From Vibrio hippocampi (lineage in GTDB: Bacteria > Pseudomonadota > Gammaproteobacteria > Enterobacterales > Vibrionaceae), in the NCBI RefSeq assembly GCF_921292975.1, contig NZ_CAKLCM010000002.1:62001-126000 (forward strand): DNA of 64,000 nucleotides, read 5' to 3'. The position numbers and the translations under genes were made by a program. Below are positions 32,101 to 42,675 of the stretch, piece after piece (within the stretch, counting starts at the first letter, position 1; each line of letters starts with the position of its first letter). Under the pieces are notes generated by a model. It worked only from the letters and a program-made list of their open reading frames with translations, was not told the origin of the DNA and ran no database searches.

Positions 32101-34023
32101 GTCGCGCCTCCTGCGGGCGCGTGGATTGAAACTCTAGAGATAGTTACAAACCCTGCTAATACATTGTCGCGCCTCCTGCGGGCGCGTGGATTGAAACCAA
32201 AAGGAGTTGCTGCGACAGCATCATTTGATCGGTCGCGCCTCCTGCGGGCGCGTGGATTGAAACAATCAGTAAAAAGGTGTCCGAATGGGTGAGTGAGGTC
32301 GCGCCTCCTGCGGGCGCGTGGATTGAAACACATGATGCAGAGCATACTATCTATGTGGCTGGCGTCGCGCCTCCTGCGGGCGCGTGGATTGAAACCAGTC
32401 CTGCCGCACTGCGTTATATAAAGCGAAGAGTCGCGCCTCCTGCGGGCGCGTGGATTGAAACTTCAAACACTCGCGCATTGATCAACGCGATGCGGTCGCG
32501 CCTCCTGCGGGCGCGTGGATTGAAACCATAAAGGTCGAGCAGTAATGCTAGTCGTAATACGTCGCGCCTCCTGCGGGCGCGTGGATTGAAACTGGTCATG
32601 CCTTGGGTATCCTGATTGCAAAAACGGTCGCGCCTCCTGCGGGCGCGTGGATTGAAACCAAAACAGGGTTTAGGCAAGCGTGCGCAGTTAAAGTCGCGCC
32701 TCCTGCGGGCGCGTGGATTGAAACTGGTCATGCCTTGGGTATCCTGATTGCAAAAACGGTCGCGCCTCCTGCGGGCGCGTGGATTGAAACTCGTTAAACA
32801 AAAAGACACCCTCATTATAGGCTGTCGCGCCTCCTGCGGGCGCGTGGATTGAAACGCGTCGCTGTGGACGAGTCATTATTTGCAATAGGTCGCGCCTCCT
32901 GCGGGCGCGTGGATTGAAACAAGCCTAAATCTTATGAGACTGACATCAATAGTGGTCGCGCCTCCTGCGGGCGCGTGGATTGAAACAATTTAATACACTT
33001 GAAGAAACAGAGATTTATCGGTCGCGCCTCCTGCGGGCGCGTGGATTGAAACATTCCATCGTTGGGTTTTGTGCTTATGGTGGTAGTCGCGCCTCCTGCG
33101 GGCGCGTGGATTGAAACTATGATGCTGGCGCGTTAGGACCAAACGGTCAAGTCGCGCCTCCTGCGGGCGCGTGGATTGAAACAAGCAAATGCAGTCCGGC
33201 GACTTTATGAAAAAAGGTCGCGCCTCCTGCGGGCGCGTGGATTGAAACACTGAACACTTTGGTGTCAGTCATCTCATCCACCGTCGCGCCTCCTGCGGGC
33301 GCGTGGATTGAAACAAATAACTAAATTAAAATGCAGTATTTGTAATAAGTCGCGCCTCCTGCGGGCGCGTGGATTGAAACCAGCAAACGTGGTTATGAAT
33401 GAAGGGCTCTATACGTCGCGCCTCCTGCGGGCGCGTGGATTGAAACTATTAGTATCAGCTCATCGTCGCACCACGCCTTGTCGCGCCTCCTGCGGGCGCG
33501 TGGATTGAAACATCACCTCGCGCACGCACGACCAGTTCAATACGGTCGCGCCTCCTGCGGGCGCGTGGATTGAAACATCACCTCGCGCACGCACGACCAG
33601 TTCAATACGGTCGCGCCTCCTGCGGGCGCGTGGATTGAAACTATTACTAGCGGTTTGATTTGTTTTCTCTCTTAGGTCGCGCCTCCTGCGGGCGCGTGGA
33701 TTGAAACAAAAACAGGGTTTAGGCAAGCGTGCGCAGTTAAAAGTCGCGCCTCCTGCGGGCGCGTGGATTGAAACTGTCACCGCGCGGTAGAAGTTTTGCG
33801 AATGCTCAGTCGCGCCTCCTGCGGGCGCGTGGATTGAAACACGGCAAAGACGGGCAATATACCCAACTCCCTAAAGTCGCGCCTCCTGCGGGCGCGTGGA
33901 TTGAAACAAAGCCTTGTTTACGCACTTAAAGTTGATGGCTGGTCGCGCCTCCTGTGGGCGCGTGGATTGAAACGGTTAAATGAGGCTCTACAATAGCCCA
34001 CCGAAAGTCGCGCCTCCTGCGGG
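32101..34023 (+). CRISPR. Type I-C CRISPR array, 29 full repeats plus one truncated
   Basis: The 32-bp repeat starts GTCGCGCCTCCTGCGGGC and ends GGATTGAAAC, a type I-C repeat. I count full repeats starting at 32101, 32166, 32232 and so on to 33942, with spacers of 33-35 bp, giving 29 spacers. The 29th repeat has one change (C to T at about 33955). A 30th is cut after 17 bases at 34023, where IS-derived sequence begins. Spacers 8 and 10 are identical, spacers 22 and 23 are identical, and spacers 9 and 25 share 33 bases. The leader and cas2 lie on the left, so the youngest spacers are on the left. Confidence 0.98.
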
Positions 34024-34355
34024 TATAGTGGCATAGTGAATTTGGTCACCTGATTAGAGGTGCTAAAATGCACTTCGTACCCGACAGATGAAATGATGAA
34101 AAAACGTGTGAGAAGAACTTTCAGTCCCGAATTCAAGCTCGAGTCTACTCTGTTGGTCGTTGAGCAAGGCTATACTGTTGTTGAATCAGCGAAAGCTTTG
34201 AATGTAGGCAAGTCAGCAATGGACAAGTAGGTGCGACAGCTTAAGCAAGAGAAGCAAGGTGTAACACCGAAAGCTTCACCGCATACTCCTGAACGAATCG
34301 AGATCCCTGATCTTAAAAAACGGATTTCTGAGCTGGAGGAGCACAATGAAATCAT
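34024..34355 (+). mobile_element. IS3-family insertion sequence remnant (left part)
   Basis: Sequence unlike either neighbour starts exactly where the last CRISPR repeat breaks off. It contains a candidate left end (around 34038, TGAATTTGGTCACC) and most of an orfA transposase gene. The right part, orfB and the right terminal repeat are missing; it joins the ssrA terminator directly. Confidence 0.75.
34093..34355 (+). pseudogene. IS3-family transposase OrfA, nonsense-mutated and truncated
   Basis: The reading frame from 34093 (MMKKRVRRTFSPEFKLEST) has the helix-turn-helix and leucine-zipper layout of IS3-group OrfA. A TAG at 34228 replaces the tryptophan expected in MDKWVRQL. The frame then continues to SELEEHNEIIKK before running into the ssrA terminator, losing the usual ATALLMSDS tail. 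Not functional. Confidence 0.8.
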
Positions 34356-34385
34356 AAAAAAAGGTCACCCGGAGGTGACCTTTTC
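34356..34385 (-). terminator. Intrinsic terminator of ssrA
   Basis: On the minus strand AAAAGGTCACC pairs with GGTGACCTTTT and runs into T7, beginning 9 bases past the tmRNA CCA end. Confidence 0.88.
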
Positions 34386-34393
34386 CAAACGTT

Positions 34394-34760
34394 TGGTGGA
34401 GCTGGCGGGAGTTGAACCCGCGTCCAAAAACCATTCATCATTGGTACTACATGCTTAGTCGATCTTTACATTCACCATCCACCTGCGAACCGACACGCTA
34501 ATGAATGACTAACCTGAATTATACTTCGCCGTTCATCTCTCAGGTGGGAGAATCCGGGCTAGCGCGTTTGGATTTGATCTCTCGTTATTCCCCGTCTTAC
34601 GTGCGGAAGCTAGGGCGAGAGAGCTCTGAGCAGGTTATTAAGCTGCTAGTGCGTAGTTTTCGTCGTTTGCGACTATTTTTTTGCGGCTTTTTACGTGGCC
34701 AACCGCCCCACGGCATGCACCTCAGACTGCAAAATTCCTGTCGAATCCTAAATCAGCCCC
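34394..34760 (-). ncRNA. ssrA: tmRNA (SsrA)
   Basis: Read on the minus strand, the RNA begins GGGGCTGATTTAGGATTCGA and ends GGTTCAACTCCCGCCAGCTC-CACCA, with the T-arm and acceptor stem of a tRNA-Ala-like domain. The resume frame at 34670-34638 encodes ANDENYALAA followed by TAA, the standard gammaproteobacterial degradation tag. The length is 367 nt. With SmpB, it rescues stalled ribosomes. It lies 67 bp downstream of smpB. Its 3' end is a known integration site in Vibrio (VPI-1 in V. cholerae). Confidence 0.97.
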
Positions 34761-34827
34761 AAAGTGTTCCCCGCATAGTACCAGAAAAGCTTTAACTGTC
34801 TAGCTTTGCGAGATTGATTGGTTAAGA

Positions 34828-35316
34828 TTAACGCAAATTGTTACTCTTCATAATGCGCGCTTTATCGCGAGCCCAATCTTTTTCTTTTAGATCTGCGCGT
34901 TTATCGTGCAGTTTCTTACCTTTAGCAACGCCTACTTTTAGTTTAGCCCATGAGCGTGACCAGTATAGAGCCGTTGCGACTAGCGTCATACCGTCGCGGT
35001 TTACCAGACCAATCAGCTTATCGAGTTCACGTCGGTTCATGAGCAACTTACGCACGCGCGTTGGCTCAGCTACAACGTGTGTAGAGGCTTGATTAAGTGG
35101 AATGATTGACATACCGCTGATATAAGCTTGACCGTCACGAATATAGACATAGCTTTCTGCTATGTTGGCTTTACCTTGGCGTAAGGATTTAACTTCCCAG
35201 CCTTGCAGCTCAAGACCCGCTTCGATTTGCTCATCGATTTGGTACTCGTGACGTACTTTTTTGTTTTGAGCGATGGTATTGCTACCCGCTTTATTTTTTG
35301 AATTCTTCTTTGCCAT
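34828..35316 (-). CDS. smpB: SsrA-binding protein SmpB
   Basis: A 162-aa basic beta-barrel protein that carries tmRNA to the ribosome. Characteristic segments are [34 protein letters not shown] and the C-terminal basic tail ([24 protein letters not shown]). Adjacent ssrA confirms the assignment. Divergent from ratA. Confidence 0.97.
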   Translation of the reverse strand: MAKKNSKNKAGSNTIAQNKKVRHEYQIDEQIEAGLELQGWEVKSLRQGKANIAESYVYIRDGQAYISGMSIIPLNQASTHVVAEPTRVRKLLMNRRELDKLIGLVNRDGMTLVATALYWSRSWAKLKVGVAKGKKLHDKRADLKEKDWARDKARIMKSNNLR

Positions 35317-35458
35317 AGTGGCGCCATTATAAGTGCTGTTTTCGAGATAAGGAAAGGCTTTTATTGCAAATATGGTGATATTGTCTCGCTCGACGTGACT
35401 TGTGTGCTCAAGCGTATAAAAGTAGAATCACACCAGCTTTTTGTCTTTAGGAGTTGTT

Positions 35459-35899
35459 ATGCAGCAAGTGACGCGCTCTGCGCTGGTTATGTTTAGCGCT
35501 GAGCAGATGTTTAACTTGGTTAACGATGTAACCCGTTATCATGAGTTTTTACCCGGTTGTTCAGGATCTAGAGTTTTAGAGTCATCTCGTTCAAGTATGG
35601 TTGCGTCAGTTGATGTGTCAAAAGCTGGGATCAGTAAAACCTTTACAACAGCGAACACCCTAGTACAAGGCAGTGAGATTTTTATGGAGCTAGTGGATGG
35701 TCCATTTAAAGCACTGAAAGGTGTCTGGTCATTTATTCCGTTGGATGAGCAGGCATGTAAGGTAGAGCTTCGTTTAGAATTTGAGTTCTCGAGTAAAATG
35801 ATCGAGATGGCGTTTGGCAAAATCTTTAATGAACTCACTTCAAACATGGTTTCTGCGTTTACCAAACGCGCAAAAGAGGTGTATCACTATGAGTGTTGA
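35459..35899 (+). CDS. ratA: RatA-like START-domain toxin / coenzyme Q-binding protein
   Basis: A 146-aa START-domain (polyketide cyclase-like) protein: [20 protein letters not shown] start, then [15 protein letters not shown]. Homologues are RatA of E. coli (reported to affect 70S association) and Coq10-like proteins that bind ubiquinone. ATG 35459 has TAGGAG upstream and is preferred over 35441. It overlaps rnfH by 11 bases, the conserved arrangement. Confidence 0.92.
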   Translation: MQQVTRSALVMFSAEQMFNLVNDVTRYHEFLPGCSGSRVLESSRSSMVASVDVSKAGISKTFTTANTLVQGSEIFMELVDGPFKALKGVWSFIPLDEQACKVELRLEFEFSSKMIEMAFGKIFNELTSNMVSAFTKRAKEVYHYEC

Positions 35900-36242
35900 A
35901 GGTTCGCTTATTCACGTTGAAGTTGTCTATGCCTTGCCTCATGAACAACGTGTGTTTGCTTTGGTCGTCAATGAAGCCTCAACCGTCGAAGATATTATCC
36001 AGCGCTCTGGCGTATTGTCTGCCTACCCTGAAATAGATCTAAAACAGAACAAAGTCGGTGTTTTTAGCCGCAATGTTCGTTTAGACGCTACGGTTCGAGA
36101 CAAAGATAGAATTGAAATTTATCGCCCGTTGCTTGCCGATCCGAAAGAAATCCGCCGTAAGCGAGCTGAACAGGCTAAAGAGTCTGGGCGAGCAGATCCC
36201 GTAACGGGCGGCAAACCATCGTCTGTGCGTAAAAGCGGATAG
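35889..36242 (+). CDS. rnfH: RnfH family ubiquitin-like protein
   Basis: A 117-aa protein with a beta-grasp fold; core [18 protein letters not shown] and the [21 protein letters not shown] signature are clear. Start ATG 35889 overlaps the ratA stop. Often called antitoxin RatB of the RatAB pair, but its molecular role is uncertain. The Pro/Lys/Arg tail is unstructured. Confidence 0.92.
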   Translation: MSVEGSLIHVEVVYALPHEQRVFALVVNEASTVEDIIQRSGVLSAYPEIDLKQNKVGVFSRNVRLDATVRDKDRIEIYRPLLADPKEIRRKRAEQAKESGRADPVTGGKPSSVRKSG

Positions 36243-36267
36243 GGCTTAAATCAGCAAGGTAAAAACA

Positions 36268-36297
36268 AAAAGCTCGCAATCAATGCGAGCTTTTATC
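36268..36297 (+). terminator. Bidirectional terminator between rnfH and bamE
   Basis: AAAAGCTCGCA pairs with TGCGAGCTTTT around a five-base loop; A- and T-runs on both sides let it serve both converging genes. Confidence 0.87.
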
Positions 36298-36332
36298 TTT
36301 TCATGACGGTTAACTTTTCATGATGAGTGGAA

Positions 36333-36692
36333 TTAGTTCAGGCGCTGCTCGAACAAAGCACTTTGCTGGTAATCACCACTGATATCCTTTAGAGCACCCG
36401 TTTGGTCAAAATTAACCACTAGGTTCTTTTGCTCGGAATCATCATGACCTTTCGTCGTATGTTGAATGTAGTACCAAGTATTTGGGTAACCATTTTCAAC
36501 GAGCATAGGGGAGCCGAGTACAAAGCGTACTTGCTCTTTGGTCATACCGACTCGTAATTTATCAACAGACTCTTGTTCAACAAAGTTGCCTTGGTTGATA
36601 TCGATGCGGTAAACGATTTTCTCTATTACTGAGCACCCAGTCAGGACACTAAAAACGAGTGGTAGAGTTAATAACCACTTTTTGAATTGCAT
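36333..36692 (-). CDS. bamE: Outer membrane assembly lipoprotein BamE
   Basis: A 119-aa lipoprotein with lipobox LTGC (Cys20) and the SmpA/OmlA core ([19 protein letters not shown], then NTWYYI). It is a subunit of the BAM complex that inserts beta-barrel proteins in the outer membrane. Convergent with rnfH and upstream of recN in the conserved order. Confidence 0.96.
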   Translation of the reverse strand: MQFKKWLLTLPLVFSVLTGCSVIEKIVYRIDINQGNFVEQESVDKLRVGMTKEQVRFVLGSPMLVENGYPNTWYYIQHTTKGHDDSEQKNLVVNFDQTGALKDISGDYQQSALFEQRLN

Positions 36693-36851
36693 AGTCTTTA
36701 CTACTACTGTGATTGCTTAAACTGTGACAGATAATAAACAAGGATGAGCCAGAAGTAAAAACTTGTCTTTGTTCAAGGTTGTAACAGTTGCCAAATTTAT
36801 GATTAATCCGACAAACCTTGTTTATTCTGCCATGATGATGGAACTTACCTG

Positions 36852-38516
36852 TTAAGCTGCAATCAATAGCTCTTTTGCGTTGGCTAGGGTGGTTTGCGTG
36901 ATTTCACTCCCGCCTAATAGACGTGCCAGTTCACTGATTCGTTCATCTTGGTTCAGAGTGACCATATTGGTCTCTGTTTTATTGGCTTTGGTCGTTTTGG
37001 TCACAAATAACTGTTGGTGCCCGTGACCAGCCACTTGTGGCAAGTGAGTCACACACAGCACTTGGGTCGACTCTCCCAGTTTTCTTAGCATTTTACCCAC
37101 AGCAGCAGCGGTAGGACCACTAATACCCACATCGACTTCATCGAAGATCAGGCTTGGCGTATCGACTTTCTGCGCCGTGATGACTTGAATTGCCAATGAA
37201 ATACGCGACAGCTCACCACCGGAGGCTACTTTGGCGATCGGCTGCATCGGTTGCCCAGGGTTAGTCGTTACCAAAAATGTCACGGAATCCATCCCGTTTG
37301 GTGTGGGGTGTTTATTTTCAAATGACACATCGATCAGGAACTTCGCTTTTTCCATACTCAGTTCTTGCATGCTTTGCGAAATGAGCTTGGTTAACTCTTT
37401 GGCGTATCGACCACGAGACTTACTCAGTTTCTCACTCACGACCACGTACCCTTGATATAACTCAGCCACTTCTTGTTCCATAGTCGCGAGTTTCTCGTCA
37501 GAGCAATCTAATGCATCGATCTGTTGCAATAAATCTTGATGGTGCTGATATAACTCATCTGGCATCACATGATGCTTTCGTGCGAGTGACATGATTTTGC
37601 TGTAGCGCTCCTCTACATAAGCTAAGCGCTCAGGCTCGACATCAATTTTGTCGAGATAATGTCTGAGCTCTCCATTGACTTCCTCGATTTGAATAATGGC
37701 TTCTTCAATCATAGTAGGAAGTGATGCGAGCGAGGGGTCAAGTTCCGTTAAATCGGTGAGCTTAGCGCTTGCCATTTGCAGGATAGATAGGGCGTTCGCC
37801 TCTTCATTGTCATAAACGATATCCATCGCTTGCTGGCAGGTCATTGCCAGTTCGCCGCTGTTCGTGAGCAATTTATGTTCTTGTTCTAGCTCTGGAAACT
37901 CTTGTTCTTCAATCGCTAATTCGTTTAGTTCTTTAATTTGGTACTCAAGCAATTGAAGTTGAGCGAGATTGTTTTTGCTATTTTCTTTTAGCTGAGTCAG
38001 AGCGATATCCGCATTACGCCATTGCTGATAACTGGCGCGAGCTTGCTTTAGTAATCCATGGTGGCCCGCATATTGATCAAGCAAAGAGAGTTGGTAGTCA
38101 CTTTTCATCAACTGGTGGTGAGCATGTTGACCATGAATGTTAATCAAGAGTTGACCGAGTGCTTTTAATTGGGACAGAGGCACAGGGCTGCCATTAATAA
38201 AAGCGCGTGAGCGTCCCTCTTTGGTAATGGTGCGGCGTAAAATGCAGTCTTGTCCATCGAGCAAGTCATTGTCTTCAAGCCAGCGAGTCGCGTGAAGATT
38301 GTTGTCAGTAGAGAAAGTCGCACTGACCTCCATTTTATCTTCACCCGTGCGCACAGCGCCGGCATCAGCTCTACCGCCTAGACATAGACTCAGCGCATCA
38401 ATCGCAATGGATTTACCTGCGCCAGTTTCACCGGTTATTGTTGTCATTCCATGACAGAGTTCTAACTGCAGAGATTTTACGATAGCAAAATTATTAACAC
38501 TTAGATGGGACAGCAT
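36852..38516 (-). CDS. recN: DNA repair protein RecN
   Basis: A 554-aa SMC-like ATPase for double-strand break repair. The Walker A GETGAGKS is near residue 30, the coiled-coil arms span ~150-370, the ABC signature lies in [12 protein letters not shown] and Walker B in [12 protein letters not shown] (~460). LexA boxes overlap its promoter, consistent with SOS control. Confidence 0.97.
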   Translation of the reverse strand: MLSHLSVNNFAIVKSLQLELCHGMTTITGETGAGKSIAIDALSLCLGGRADAGAVRTGEDKMEVSATFSTDNNLHATRWLEDNDLLDGQDCILRRTITKEGRSRAFINGSPVPLSQLKALGQLLINIHGQHAHHQLMKSDYQLSLLDQYAGHHGLLKQARASYQQWRNADIALTQLKENSKNNLAQLQLLEYQIKELNELAIEEQEFPELEQEHKLLTNSGELAMTCQQAMDIVYDNEEANALSILQMASAKLTDLTELDPSLASLPTMIEEAIIQIEEVNGELRHYLDKIDVEPERLAYVEERYSKIMSLARKHHVMPDELYQHHQDLLQQIDALDCSDEKLATMEQEVAELYQGYVVVSEKLSKSRGRYAKELTKLISQSMQELSMEKAKFLIDVSFENKHPTPNGMDSVTFLVTTNPGQPMQPIAKVASGGELSRISLAIQVITAQKVDTPSLIFDEVDVGISGPTAAAVGKMLRKLGESTQVLCVTHLPQVAGHGHQQLFVTKTTKANKTETNMVTLNQDERISELARLLGGSEITQTTLANAKELLIAA

Positions 38517-38544
38517 TTTACGTTACCTGTTTAAATTAACATTA

Positions 38545-38582
38545 CTGTATATGCGTTCAGTATATACTGTTTCTTTATACAG
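38545..38582 (-). promoter_or_regulatory. Two LexA (SOS) boxes in the recN promoter
   Basis: A perfect box CTGT-N8-ACAG is at 38567-38582 and a weaker one (CTGT-N8-TCAG) at 38545-38560, 22 bp apart. A probable minus-strand promoter with -35 TTTACT and -10 TATACT, 16 bp apart, is embedded in them. Confidence 0.88.
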
Positions 38583-38597
38583 TAAAGTTGTCCAGGT

Positions 38598-38636
38598 AAA
38601 AAAAATTCTGGTCAGATAAAATTTGTGACCAGAATT
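38598..38636 (-). terminator. Intrinsic terminator of nadK
   Basis: On the minus strand AATTCTGGTCA pairs with TGACCAGAATT and is followed by a run of T. It insulates nadK from the recN promoter. Confidence 0.85.
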
Positions 38637-38725
38637 CAATATTGATGCAATGGCGGTGATTTTGTTGCGGCAAAGTTGCTTGGGTTTTGTCGGTATTGCT
38701 TTGATTTAATAGATTTATCTAGTGG

Positions 38726-39610
38726 TTAGAACAATTTGCTCGACCAGCCCAGTTTGTTTCTGAGAACGTGATAGTAATTGTATTCTTCGGGGTGAATGAG
38801 TTTGAGGTGATTTGGGCTCTGATAGATGTGAATTTCATCGCCTGGTGAAACAGGCAGGGAGATCTGCCCATCACAACTGACTTCTTGCGTGCCTCGATTA
38901 TCGGGAGAGACCACGAGTTTGATGCGACAATTACCATCCACTACTAATGGTCGACTGGATAGGGTATGCGGGAACATCGGCACAAGGGAAATCGCGTTGA
39001 GTTGTGTTGATAGAATGGGACCACCACCAGAAAGTGAATAAGCTGTCGAACCGGTTGGAGTCGAGACAATTAAGCCGTCTGAACGTTGGCTAAACGCAAA
39101 AACTTCATCGATATAAACCTCAAACTCAATCATATGAGCGACTTGTCCGGGGTGTAATACTGCTTCATTGAGGGCGGCATTATGGCTTTTGACCTGACCA
39201 TGGCGGTGCACTTCTGCTTCAAGGAGAAAGCGTTTTTCTTCTTTATAGTTACCTTCAAGCACCGATTCTAATGCGTGCTCAAAACCTTCAGGGTTGAGAT
39301 CAGTTAAAAAGCCCAAACTACCGCGGTTTACGCCAATGACCGCAATATCGAAGCGAGACAAGACGCGAGCGGCACCCAGCATGTTACCGTCCCCTCCAAC
39401 AACAATCGCCAAATCGGCTTGGTTGCCTATCTGTACTAAGCCGACAAAGTGCTGTTGAGGAATATCTACCAAGAGTTCCTCCAGTCTGTCGTCGACTAAT
39501 ACTTGGTAGCCTTTTGAAGTCAGCCAATTAAATAATTCTTTATGAGTTTGAATCGCTTGCTGTGCTCGGGGTTTACCAATTATGGCGATAACCTCAAAGG
39601 TTTTGTTCAT
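38726..39610 (-). CDS. nadK: NAD kinase
   Basis: From ATG 39610 (preceded by GGAAG) the protein is 294 aa. It phosphorylates NAD to NADP. The [13 protein letters not shown] motif (~70), [11 protein letters not shown] and the catalytic-domain [16 protein letters not shown] are all present. It is divergent from grpE, and the grpE sigma-32 promoter lies just inside the shared spacer. Confidence 0.97.
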   Translation of the reverse strand: MNKTFEVIAIIGKPRAQQAIQTHKELFNWLTSKGYQVLVDDRLEELLVDIPQQHFVGLVQIGNQADLAIVVGGDGNMLGAARVLSRFDIAVIGVNRGSLGFLTDLNPEGFEHALESVLEGNYKEEKRFLLEAEVHRHGQVKSHNAALNEAVLHPGQVAHMIEFEVYIDEVFAFSQRSDGLIVSTPTGSTAYSLSGGGPILSTQLNAISLVPMFPHTLSSRPLVVDGNCRIKLVVSPDNRGTQEVSCDGQISLPVSPGDEIHIYQSPNHLKLIHPEEYNYYHVLRNKLGWSSKLF

Positions 39611-39636
39611 ATCACTTCCAAACTGTTCGATTAATG

Positions 39637-39665
39637 CTTGAATCAAAATTCTTCATCCCCATAAT
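39637..39665 (+). promoter_or_regulatory. Sigma-32 (heat-shock) promoter of grpE
   Basis: CTTGAA at 39637-39642 and CCCCATAAT at 39657-39665 are separated by 14 bp, matching the RpoH consensus CTTGAA-N13-17-CCCCATNT. Confidence 0.9.
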
Positions 39666-39757
39666 ATACCCAAAGTATAGTTAGAGGCACTGTTTGGAAT
39701 AATTTTGATCCAACTTTGTGCCCAGACACTGACACAAGTGAAGATTGCGGAGAGACC

Positions 39758-40366
39758 ATGAGCAACGAAGAGAACAAAGTAAATCAAGACGAACTAAACG
39801 CACAGGAAGCAGTCGTGAACGAGGCTGAAGCTGAAGTGATAGGTTCTGATGCAGATGTTGAGTGGAACGAAGAATCCGAGCAAGACATTCAAGAAGCGAA
39901 AATCGCCCAACTTGAAGCGGCGCTTTTATCAAGCGAAAACAAAGTGAAAGAGCAGCAAGAAGCGGTATTACGTGCCAAGGCTGATGTTGAAAACATGCGT
40001 CGTCGCACCGAGCAAGAGGTCGACAAAGCGCGTAAATACGCACTGAACAAGTTTGCTGAAGAGTTGCTGCCAGTCATCGACAACCTTGAGCGCGCGATTG
40101 CAGCGGCGGATGCTGACAATGAAGTGGTGAAGCCAATCCTTGAAGGTGTTGAGCTAACACATAAGACGTTTGCTGATGTGGTTGCGAAAAACGGTCTAAA
40201 AGAGATCAACCCAGAAGGTGAAGCATTTAATCCAGAATTGCATCAAGCGATGTCGATTCAAGAAAGTGCTGACCATGAGCCAAACACAGTGATGTTCGTG
40301 ATGCAAAAAGGCTACGAACTTAACGGTCGTGTGATTCGCCCAGCGATGGTTATGGTCTCTAAATAA
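39758..40366 (+). CDS. grpE: Nucleotide exchange factor GrpE
   Basis: From ATG 39758 (GGAGAGA upstream) 202 aa. An acidic N-terminus precedes the long helix (~55-100, including [17 protein letters not shown]) and the C-terminal beta domain ending [13 protein letters not shown]. GrpE releases ADP from DnaK. The upstream ATG at 39716 lies between the promoter and this start and is not used. Confidence 0.97.
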   Translation: MSNEENKVNQDELNAQEAVVNEAEAEVIGSDADVEWNEESEQDIQEAKIAQLEAALLSSENKVKEQQEAVLRAKADVENMRRRTEQEVDKARKYALNKFAEELLPVIDNLERAIAAADADNEVVKPILEGVELTHKTFADVVAKNGLKEINPEGEAFNPELHQAMSIQESADHEPNTVMFVMQKGYELNGRVIRPAMVMVSK

Positions 40367-40453
40367 TGATCATGGCGTCTAAGTATTGTATTTAGAACAT
40401 GGGCATTGAGAACGTGGCATTTAAAACATAGCATTTAGACAAAAAGATTGATG

Positions 40454-40479
40454 AGCCCCTGTTTTGCAGGGGCTTTTTT
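40454..40479 (+). terminator. Intrinsic terminator of grpE
   Basis: AGCCCCTG pairs with CAGGGGCT around a TTTTG loop, followed by T5-6. Confidence 0.88.
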
Positions 40480-40616
40480 CGTTTTTCCTTGAGTTTGAGA
40501 ACTTTTGATTGCCTATCTAGCGGATTTAACACGATATTTTTCGCTTCTCTTTTTAGGTGTTCACTACGAAATCTTGGTTATTTCTGTAAAAAAGTAAATT
40601 TTTTTTATTTTCTTCC

Positions 40617-40644
40617 CTTGAAAAGAAATTTGCCGCCCCTATCT
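40617..40644 (+). promoter_or_regulatory. Sigma-32 (heat-shock) promoter of dnaK
   Basis: CCCTTGAA (CTTGAA at 40617-40622) and CCCCTATCT (40636-40644) lie 13 bp apart, a strong RpoH promoter. Confidence 0.9.
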
Positions 40645-40749
40645 AAGGGTCATACAGAAACAAACTATTGCGAGCGGACCTACTGTCCCTCGATGTCCCA
40701 AGTCCGGGACGATATTGCCAAACAATAGAATTTATTCGGAGATAGCCTG

Positions 40750-42663
40750 ATGGGTAAAATCATTGGTATTGACTTAGGTACTACTAACTCTTGTGTTGCT
40801 GTTTTAGACGGTGACAAACCACGCGTAATTGAAAATGCTGAAGGTGAGCGTACAACCGCATCGGTCATCGCTTATACTGACGGTGAAACGCTAGTAGGTC
40901 AGCCAGCTAAACGTCAAGCGGTTACTAACCCAGAGAACACGCTATTTGCTATTAAGCGTCTTATCGGTCGTCGTTTTGAAGACGAAGAAGTTCAGCGTGA
41001 CATCGAAATCATGCCTTACAAAATTGTTAAGGCTGATAACGGTGACGCTTGGGTAGAAGCAAAAGGCCAAAAAATGGCGGCTCCTCAAGTTTCGGCTGAA
41101 GTTCTTAAGAAAATGAAGAAAACAGCAGAAGACTTCCTAGGTGAAGAAGTAACAGGCGCGGTTATCACTGTTCCTGCATACTTCAACGATGCACAGCGTC
41201 AAGCAACTAAAGATGCTGGTCGTATCGCTGGTCTAGAAGTTAAGCGTATCATCAACGAACCAACAGCTGCTGCGCTAGCTTATGGTCTAGACAAATCTGG
41301 CGGCGATCGCACTATCGCAGTTTATGACCTTGGTGGTGGTACATTCGATATCTCTATCATTGAGATCGACGAAGTTGAAGGCGAGAAAACATTTGAAGTA
41401 CTCGCAACGAACGGTGACACTCACCTTGGTGGTGAAGACTTCGATAACCGCATGATCAACTACCTAGTTGAAGAGTTCCAAAAAGAGCAAGGTATCAACC
41501 TTAAGAACGATCCACTAGCGATGCAGCGTGTTAAAGAAGCAGCTGAAAAAGCTAAGATTGAGCTTTCTTCTACTTCTCAAACTGACGTGAACCTACCTTA
41601 TGTGACCGCTGATGCAACGGGTCCTAAGCACATGAACGTTAAAGTGACGCGTGCCAAGCTAGAATCTCTAGTTGAAGACCTAGTACAACGTTCTCTTGAG
41701 CCTCTAAAAGTGGCTCTAGCGGATGCGGATCTATCTGTAGGCGACATCACTGACGTTATCCTTGTTGGTGGTCAGACTCGTATGCCTATGGTTCAGGCTA
41801 AAGTTGCTGAGTTCTTCGGTAAAGAAGCTCGTCGTGACGTGAACCCTGATGAAGCGGTTGCAATGGGTGCAGCAGTTCAAGGTGGTGTACTTGCGGGTGA
41901 AGTGAAAGACGTTCTACTTCTAGACGTAACGCCACTTTCTCTAGGTATCGAGACCATGGGTGGTGTGATGACTTCTCTGGTTGAGAAGAACACAACTATC
42001 CCAACGAAAGCGAACCAAGTGTTCTCTACCGCTGAAGATAACCAAAATGCGGTAACGATTCACGTACTGCAAGGTGAGCGTAAGCAAGCGATGTACAACA
42101 AGTCTCTAGGTCAATTTAACCTAGAAGGCATTCAGCCTGCACCTCGTGGTATGCCTCAGATCGAAGTGACTTTCGACCTTGATGCTGACGGTATCCTACA
42201 CGTATCTGCCAAAGATAAGTCGACGGGTAAAGAGCAGAAGATCACTATCCAAGCATCGGGTGGTCTAAGCGACGAAGACATCGAGAAAATGGTACAAGAA
42301 GCAGAAGCTAACAAAGAAGCAGACAAGAAGTTTGAAGAGTTAGCGGCTGTGCGTAACCAAGCTGACCAGATGATTCACGGTACTCGTAAGCAGGTAGAAG
42401 AAGCGGGTGACGCTCTACCAGCAGAAGAGAAAGAGAAGATCGAAGCAGCGATTAAAGAACTTGAAGAAGTGAAAGGTGGCGACGACAAAGAAGCTATCGA
42501 CGCTAAAGTTCAAGCGCTAATGGCAGCGTCTCAAAAGCTAATGGAAATTGCTCAACAACAAGCTCAAGCGGCAGCAGCTGGCGCAGAAGCGGGTGAGCAA
42601 CCAAAGCAAGATGATGATGTTGTCGACGCAGAGTTCGAAGAAGTTAAAGACGACAAGAAGTAA
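40750..42663 (+). CDS. dnaK: Chaperone DnaK (Hsp70)
   Basis: A 637-aa Hsp70. The ATPase domain begins [17 protein letters not shown] and includes [16 protein letters not shown] (~195) and the [13 protein letters not shown] region (~340). The substrate-binding domain and helical lid follow, ending in [14 protein letters not shown]. It works with DnaJ and GrpE in the cytoplasm. GGAGATAGCCTG precedes the ATG. Confidence 0.99.
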   Translation: MGKIIGIDLGTTNSCVAVLDGDKPRVIENAEGERTTASVIAYTDGETLVGQPAKRQAVTNPENTLFAIKRLIGRRFEDEEVQRDIEIMPYKIVKADNGDAWVEAKGQKMAAPQVSAEVLKKMKKTAEDFLGEEVTGAVITVPAYFNDAQRQATKDAGRIAGLEVKRIINEPTAAALAYGLDKSGGDRTIAVYDLGGGTFDISIIEIDEVEGEKTFEVLATNGDTHLGGEDFDNRMINYLVEEFQKEQGINLKNDPLAMQRVKEAAEKAKIELSSTSQTDVNLPYVTADATGPKHMNVKVTRAKLESLVEDLVQRSLEPLKVALADADLSVGDITDVILVGGQTRMPMVQAKVAEFFGKEARRDVNPDEAVAMGAAVQGGVLAGEVKDVLLLDVTPLSLGIETMGGVMTSLVEKNTTIPTKANQVFSTAEDNQNAVTIHVLQGERKQAMYNKSLGQFNLEGIQPAPRGMPQIEVTFDLDADGILHVSAKDKSTGKEQKITIQASGGLSDEDIEKMVQEAEANKEADKKFEELAAVRNQADQMIHGTRKQVEEAGDALPAEEKEKIEAAIKELEEVKGGDDKEAIDAKVQALMAASQKLMEIAQQQAQAAAAGAEAGEQPKQDDDVVDAEFEEVKDDKK

Positions 42664-42675
42664 TTGTGGTCACGT

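Larger units (their letters stand above)
40367..40749 (+). other. grpE-dnaK intergenic region
   Basis: Contains degenerate AACATAGCATTTA-like direct repeats (40395-40438), the grpE terminator and the dnaK sigma-32 promoter. No gene is seen. Confidence 0.6.

Noticed and set aside
32088..33780. Several long frames across the CRISPR array, both strands
   Set aside because: They translate the repeat unit over and over (APPAGAWIET, FNPRARRRRD); no gene is present.
34231..34458. 75-codon frame after the transposase stop
   Set aside because: Continuation of the broken orfA read into the ssrA terminator and tmRNA.
34505..34795. Frame of 96 codons on the + strand
   Set aside because: It is antisense to the tmRNA gene, whose ends and tag codons are clear.
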